A stretch of 64,000 bases of DNA, taken from contig NZ_PVZF01000001.1 of NCBI RefSeq assembly GCF_003002055.1, positions 62,001-126,000 on the forward strand, given 5' to 3'. Position 1 is the stretch's first letter. Each line of letters begins with the position of its first letter. Positions 60,347 to 64,000 of this stretch are shown piece after piece. A program made the position numbers and the translations under genes. This DNA comes from Kineococcus rhizosphaerae. GTDB lineage: Bacteria; Actinomycetota; Actinomycetes; Actinomycetales; Kineococcaceae. The notes beneath the pieces are model-generated. The model did not search any database and was not told the origin of the DNA. It saw only the letters and a list, made by a program, of their open reading frames with translations.

Positions 60347-60417
60347 GCCCCCACCGTGGTGCGCGATCCTGTTCCGCGCGTGAGCCCTTCCTGTGCGACG
60401 GCCCCCGCGACCCGCGT

Positions 60418-60487
60418 CCCCGCGCGAGGCACGCTTCGGGCCCTCGGCAACCGGTTGCCGAGGGCCCGAAGTGTGCCTCGCGCGGGG
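60418..60487. terminator. 70-base near-perfect palindrome after the GT39 gene
   Basis: Arms 60418-60452 and 60453-60487 (35 bases each, one G/T mismatch) meet at ACCGGT with no spacer. It lies 10 bases past the GT39 stop and before the small secreted gene. Probably a terminator; length and lack of loop are unusual. Confidence 0.65.
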
Positions 60488-60497
60488 AGGGCGCGGG

Positions 60498-62570
60498 TCA
60501 GGACGTGGTGGTGCCGGAGCCCGCGGTCAGGTCGTAGACCGTCGTGCCGCCCACCGTCGTGGCGGTGAAGTTCTCCTCGACCCACTGCGCGATCTCGCCC
60601 GAGACGTCGCTGCCGCCCGACGCCGTGGAGGCCATCGACGCGCTCGCGACGTAGTAGTGGATCTCACCGTCGGCGACGTACTGCTGGAACTGGGCCAACG
60701 TCGGGGCCGGGTCGGTCCCGTTGAACCCGCCGACGGCCATGACGGGTTCCTGCGTCGCGAGCTGGTACCCGGCGGCGTTGTTGGACCCCGTGGTCGCCGC
60801 GACCCAGCGGTAGTCGTCGGCGTCCGCCTCCAGCAGGGCCTGCAGCTCGGCGCTCGGCGTCGTCGAACCCAGGAGACCGCCACCCCCGCCGAACCCCCGC
60901 GATCGGGTGCCGCCGCCGAAGGTGCCCGTACCGCCCGTCGGGGCCTGGCCCGTGGTGGTGCCGCCGCCGGCCGGGGCGGAGGGCAGCCGGCCCTGGGTGA
61001 ACAGCTGGCTGAACTGACCACCGCCCCCGCCGCCGGCGCGTCCACCGCCCATCGAGAAACCACCCGAGGAACTCGGGCCGGCGGAGACGATCGCCCCGGT
61101 GTGCGCGGTCGAGGCCGTCTGGACCGAGTACGCGAGCGGCCCGGCCAGGACGGCGATGGCCGCGGCCACGACCCCGGCCTGCTGCAGCGAGCGCAGCAGG
61201 GGACCGCGGACGAACCCGGCGGCGGTCAGGCCCGCGGTGCCCATGACCCCGGCGACCAGGACGACCCAGCGCAGCCACGGCAGGAAGTCGCTGCTGCGCC
61301 CCAGCAGGACGAACGACCACGCCGTGCTCAGCGCCACGACGACGGCGAGGACGGGCAGGGCGACGCGGCTCGCCCGCAGCCGCCACAGGTCGACCGCCCC
61401 CATCGCCACGAGGGCCGCGACCGCCGGGGCCAGCGCCACGGAGTAGTAGGGGTGGATGATCCCCGACATGAAGCTGAAGGCCGTGAACGTGACGACCAGC
61501 CAGCCCGCCCACACGAGGTAGCCGGCGCGGCGGCCGTCGGTGCGCCGCGCCCGGCGGGTCACGACGAACCCGGCGACCGCGAGCACGAAGGCCGCAGGCA
61601 GCAACCAGGAGATGTTCCCCCCGAACTCGGCGTTGAACATCCGGCCGATGCCGGTCTCGCCCCAGCCGTTGGTGGCGCCGACGCTGCCGGTCTCGTCCCC
61701 GGTGAGCCGGCCGAACCCGTTGTAGCCGAACGTCAGCTCCAGGAAGGAGTTGTCCTGCGAGCCGCCGACGTAGGGCCGCCAGGAGTCCGGCACGAGTTCG
61801 ACGACCGCGACCCACCAGCCGCCGGCGACGACCATCGTGGCCGCCGCGACCAGCAGGTGCCGGACCCGCTTGCCCAGGCCGTGCGGGGCCGCCCACAGGT
61901 AGGCCAGGCCCAGGCCGGGCAGGACGAGGAACACCTGCAGCTGCTTGGTGAGGAAACCCAGCCCCACGAAGACCCCGGCCCAGTACAGGAACCGGGCGCG
62001 GCCGGTGTCGACGGCCTTGACCACGCCCCAGACCGAGGCGACCATCAGCAGGACCAGCAGCGCGTCGGGGTTGTTGAACCGGAACATCAGCGTCGCGACG
62101 GGGGTCGTGGCGAGCAGGAACCCCGCGACGAGACCGGCCGCCGGGGTGCTGCGGCGGCGCACGGTCGCGTACAGCAGGCCGACGGTGGCGACGCCCTCCA
62201 GGGCCTGCGGCACCAGGATCGACCACGACGACAACCCGAAGAGGCGGACCGACAGGCCCGTGACCCACAGCGCCGCCGGGGGTTTGTCGACGGTGATGGC
62301 GTTGGACGCGTCGGAGGAGCCGAAGAACCACGCCTCCCAGGACCGCGAACCGGCCTGGGCGGCCGCGGAGTAGAACGGGTTGGCCCACCCCGAGACCGAC
62401 AACCCGACCAGGTAGAGCACCGCGGTCGCGACCAGCAGCCCGAACAGGGCCGGCCGGACCCAGCGCGGGTCCTGCTCCCGCCCCCGCCAGGCCGTGCGGG
62501 CGAGCCGGCGGGCCCGGGCCGTCGCCGGGACGGTGGCGGTGCGTTCCCAGCCGCCGGAGGTGGTGGTCAC
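60498..62570 (-). CDS. GT39-family glycosyltransferase, YkcB-like
   Basis: A 690-residue membrane glycosyltransferase with about eleven helices. WANPFYSAAAQAGSRSWEAW and ITVDKPPAALWVTGLSV are the catalytic outer loop with Asp; NNPDALLVLLMVASVWGV follows. A Gly/Ser/Thr-rich linker (about residues 490-570) joins a C-terminal extracellular domain (EADADDYRWVAATTGSNNAA, VMAVGGFNGTDP). This is the YkcA/B layout, in which a polyprenyl-phosphate sugar is moved onto an unknown wall acceptor. GTG overlaps the stop of the GT2 gene. Confidence 0.88.
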   Translation of the reverse strand: MTTTSGGWERTATVPATARARRLARTAWRGREQDPRWVRPALFGLLVATAVLYLVGLSVSGWANPFYSAAAQAGSRSWEAWFFGSSDASNAITVDKPPAALWVTGLSVRLFGLSSWSILVPQALEGVATVGLLYATVRRRSTPAAGLVAGFLLATTPVATLMFRFNNPDALLVLLMVASVWGVVKAVDTGRARFLYWAGVFVGLGFLTKQLQVFLVLPGLGLAYLWAAPHGLGKRVRHLLVAAATMVVAGGWWVAVVELVPDSWRPYVGGSQDNSFLELTFGYNGFGRLTGDETGSVGATNGWGETGIGRMFNAEFGGNISWLLPAAFVLAVAGFVVTRRARRTDGRRAGYLVWAGWLVVTFTAFSFMSGIIHPYYSVALAPAVAALVAMGAVDLWRLRASRVALPVLAVVVALSTAWSFVLLGRSSDFLPWLRWVVLVAGVMGTAGLTAAGFVRGPLLRSLQQAGVVAAAIAVLAGPLAYSVQTASTAHTGAIVSAGPSSSGGFSMGGGRAGGGGGGQFSQLFTQGRLPSAPAGGGTTTGQAPTGGTGTFGGGTRSRGFGGGGGLLGSTTPSAELQALLEADADDYRWVAATTGSNNAAGYQLATQEPVMAVGGFNGTDPAPTLAQFQQYVADGEIHYYVASASMASTASGGSDVSGEIAQWVEENFTATTVGGTTVYDLTAGSGTTTS

Positions 62571-63871
62571 GCCCCCTCCGCCCGGACCGGCGCGACGTCC
62601 TCGGCCCCCGGCCGGTGGTGGCGGCGGTTGCGGAACACCCAGGAGCGCAGCAGCAGGAACCGCACGACGGTGGCGGCCAGGTTCGCGACGGTCAGCACGC
62701 CGAGTTCCAGCGCGCGGCCGGCGTCGGGCTGCCCGGAGTGCAGGGCGAGCAGGCTGCCGGAGGTGATGGCCCAGCCGAGCAGGAAGACGAACAACCCCTG
62801 CGCCTGGTGCCGGGCCGCTCCCTCGGACCCCCGGACGCCGAACGTCAGGCGCCGGTTCAGCGCCGTGTTCGCGACGGCGGTCACGAGCAGGGCGAGGAAG
62901 TTCGCGACCTGCGCGCTCACGGCCTCCTGGAACAGCAGGTAGAGCAGCGCGTACGCCGCGGTGCTGGCCACGCCGACGCCGACGAACCGGCTGAGCTGGC
63001 CGGCCAGGGAGGTGGGGACGCCGGCGACCTGCGCGGGCTGCGGGCCACGGCCCAGGCTCGCCCGGACCTCCTTCAGCGGCAGCCGCCCCGAGGCCATCGC
63101 CCCGGCGAGGCGGCGGATCCCGCGCAGGTCGGCCAGCGCCGTGGCGACGATGTCGACGGTGGAGTCCGGGTCGTCGACCCAGTCCACGGGGATCTCCTGG
63201 ATCCGCAGCCCCGAGCGTTCGGCGAGCACCAGGACCTCGGTGTCGAAGAACCAGCCGGTGTCCTCGACCAGGGGCAGGAGCTGCTCGGCGACGTCGGCCC
63301 GGATGGCCTTGAAACCGCACTGGGCGTCGGTGAACCGGACCCGCAGCGTCCCGTGCAGGAGGAGGTTGTAGCAGCGGGAGATGACCTCGCGCTTGGCGCC
63401 GCGCACGACGTGCGACCCCTTGGCCAGCCGCGAGCCGATCGCGACGTCGGAGTGGCCCGAGAGCAGTCCCGCGACGAGCGGCAGCAGCGCGGCCAGGTCG
63501 GTGGACAGGTCCACGTCCATGTAGGCCAGGACCTGGGCGTCGGAAGCCGTCCAGACGTGCTTGAGGGCGCGGCCGCGGCCCTTCTGCTCCAGCCGGACGT
63601 GGCGGACGTCGGGCAGTTCGGCGGCCAGGGCCGCGGCGACGCGCGGGGTGGCGTCGGTGCTGGCGTTGTCGGCGACGGTGATGCGGGTGCGGAAGGGGAA
63701 CGTGGCGACGTGGGCGTGCAGGCGCCGGACGCAGGGTTCGAGGTCGGTCTCCTCGTTGTAGACCGGGACCACGACGTCCAGGACGGGAGCGGAGGTGTCG
63801 GAACCCCAGACCTCGGCGGCCGGCCGAGGGCGAGGCGTGAGCCCCGTGGAGCTGGAGGTGGTCGCTGTCAT
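62567..63871 (-). CDS. GT2 glycosyltransferase fused to GtrA domain, YkcC-like
   Basis: A 434-residue protein. The N-terminal GT2 domain (VVVPVYNEETDLEPCVRRLH, YMDVDLSTDL with DxD, DAQCGFKAIRADVAE) makes a polyprenyl-phosphate sugar. The C-terminal GtrA domain has four helices (SRFVGVGVASTAAYALLYLL onward) and is thought to flip it. The following GT39 partner would use the lipid sugar outside. ATG at 63871 has AAGGTGAGG upstream. Overlap with the next gene is four bases. Confidence 0.9.
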   Translation of the reverse strand: MTATTSSSTGLTPRPRPAAEVWGSDTSAPVLDVVVPVYNEETDLEPCVRRLHAHVATFPFRTRITVADNASTDATPRVAAALAAELPDVRHVRLEQKGRGRALKHVWTASDAQVLAYMDVDLSTDLAALLPLVAGLLSGHSDVAIGSRLAKGSHVVRGAKREVISRCYNLLLHGTLRVRFTDAQCGFKAIRADVAEQLLPLVEDTGWFFDTEVLVLAERSGLRIQEIPVDWVDDPDSTVDIVATALADLRGIRRLAGAMASGRLPLKEVRASLGRGPQPAQVAGVPTSLAGQLSRFVGVGVASTAAYALLYLLFQEAVSAQVANFLALLVTAVANTALNRRLTFGVRGSEGAARHQAQGLFVFLLGWAITSGSLLALHSGQPDAGRALELGVLTVANLAATVVRFLLLRSWVFRNRRHHRPGAEDVAPVRAEGA

Positions 63872-63959
63872 GTCCTCACCTTCGGGCGAGCACCTCCGCG
63901 GGCAGTGAGGTGGCGCTGTGGCCTGCCTGTGAGCGTGCGCGTCGTCGGTTCCGGCACGT

Positions 63960-63996
63960 TGACTCCCCGGTCGCGGTGAGAGCGACCGGGGAGTCA
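63960..63996. terminator. Perfect 15-base hairpin at the window edge
   Basis: Arms 63960-63974 and 63982-63996 (TGACTCCCCGGTCGC) around GGTGAGA. It probably ends a gene lying beyond the window, or separates it from the GT2 promoter. Confidence 0.6.
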
Positions 63997-64000
63997 CCGT

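Noticed and set aside
62615-63979. A 454-codon plus-strand frame antisense to the GT2 gene
   Set aside because: No domain, Gly/Arg/Gln-rich shadow; the minus-strand GT2-GtrA gene is clear.

Overview
The window is a 64 kb piece of a very GC-rich actinobacterial chromosome. Gene order and family content fit the Kineosporiales, and I infer a Kineococcus-like organism. The evidence is pervasive GTG starts, 4-nt ATGA/GTGA gene overlaps, leaderless genes with TANNNT -10 boxes, an SsgA-family protein, PI-mannoside lipid genes and a conservon-type GTPase. Several blocks keep the order known from Mycobacterium tuberculosis: nuclease/MerR/gcvP; thrS, HIT, pgsA, acyltransferase, pimA, then pdxS, pdxT and yebC; ruvC, ruvAB, then yajC, secD, secF, apt and relA. 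I see no prophage, transposase, CRISPR array or rRNA.

Layout. 1-6.4 kb: end of a DUF151 nuclease gene, a MerR regulator with a good promoter, a long hairpin between convergent genes, an SMI1/KNR4 gene, an orphan ParA-like ATPase, a glycine riboswitch with gcvP, and a VanZ-like gene split over two frames. 6.4-13 kb: NfeD/SPFH pair, VOC protein, a membrane cluster (CtaG-like, DUF2243), an MBL-fold hydrolase, an iron-sulfur photolyase overlapping an F420/PPOX-type protein, and a remnant of a dienelactone hydrolase. 13-18 kb: tRNA-Val, two riboflavin genes, sulfurtransferase with SufE, ZapE, and a nickel/cobalt permease with a Nur-type operator. 18-26.5 kb: Nudix, treZ, treY and glgX on the minus strand, interrupted by a broken AbiEi-like gene flanked by two related palindromes. 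26.5-32 kb: BrkB-type membrane protein, amidohydrolase, GT4, a Gly-Cys-Val tRNA operon, an SsgA-family gene and a PGPGW membrane protein. 32-41.6 kb: tRNA-Val(CAC), MOSC, then the thrS to yebC block. 41.6-51.3 kb: ruvC, an antisense dienelactone hydrolase, ruvAB behind a LexA-type box, yajC-secDF, apt and relA. 51.3-64 kb: a second AbiEi-like gene, DUF349 protein, MBL hydrolase, pentapeptide protein, PAS protein, a roadblock/GTPase/roadblock operon, aspS, PAP2, a small secreted protein and a YkcC/YkcB-like glycosyltransferase pair.

How the genes fit together. glgX, treY and treZ turn glycogen-type glucan into trehalose. gcvP under a glycine riboswitch handles glycine excess. pgsA, the acyltransferase and pimA start PI-mannoside synthesis, and pdxS/pdxT make pyridoxal phosphate. 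ruvC/ruvAB, the photolyase and the SOS-type box are DNA-repair functions. YajC-SecDF help protein export, and Apt/RelA link purine salvage to (p)ppGpp.

The most unusual items are the small GTPase/roadblock operon opposite a PAS gene, the palindrome-flanked broken gene inside the trehalose cluster, the separation of ruvC from ruvAB with the SOS-type box kept only on ruvAB, the Nur-type operator, and two tandem repeats that place a stop codon in all three frames behind a gene.
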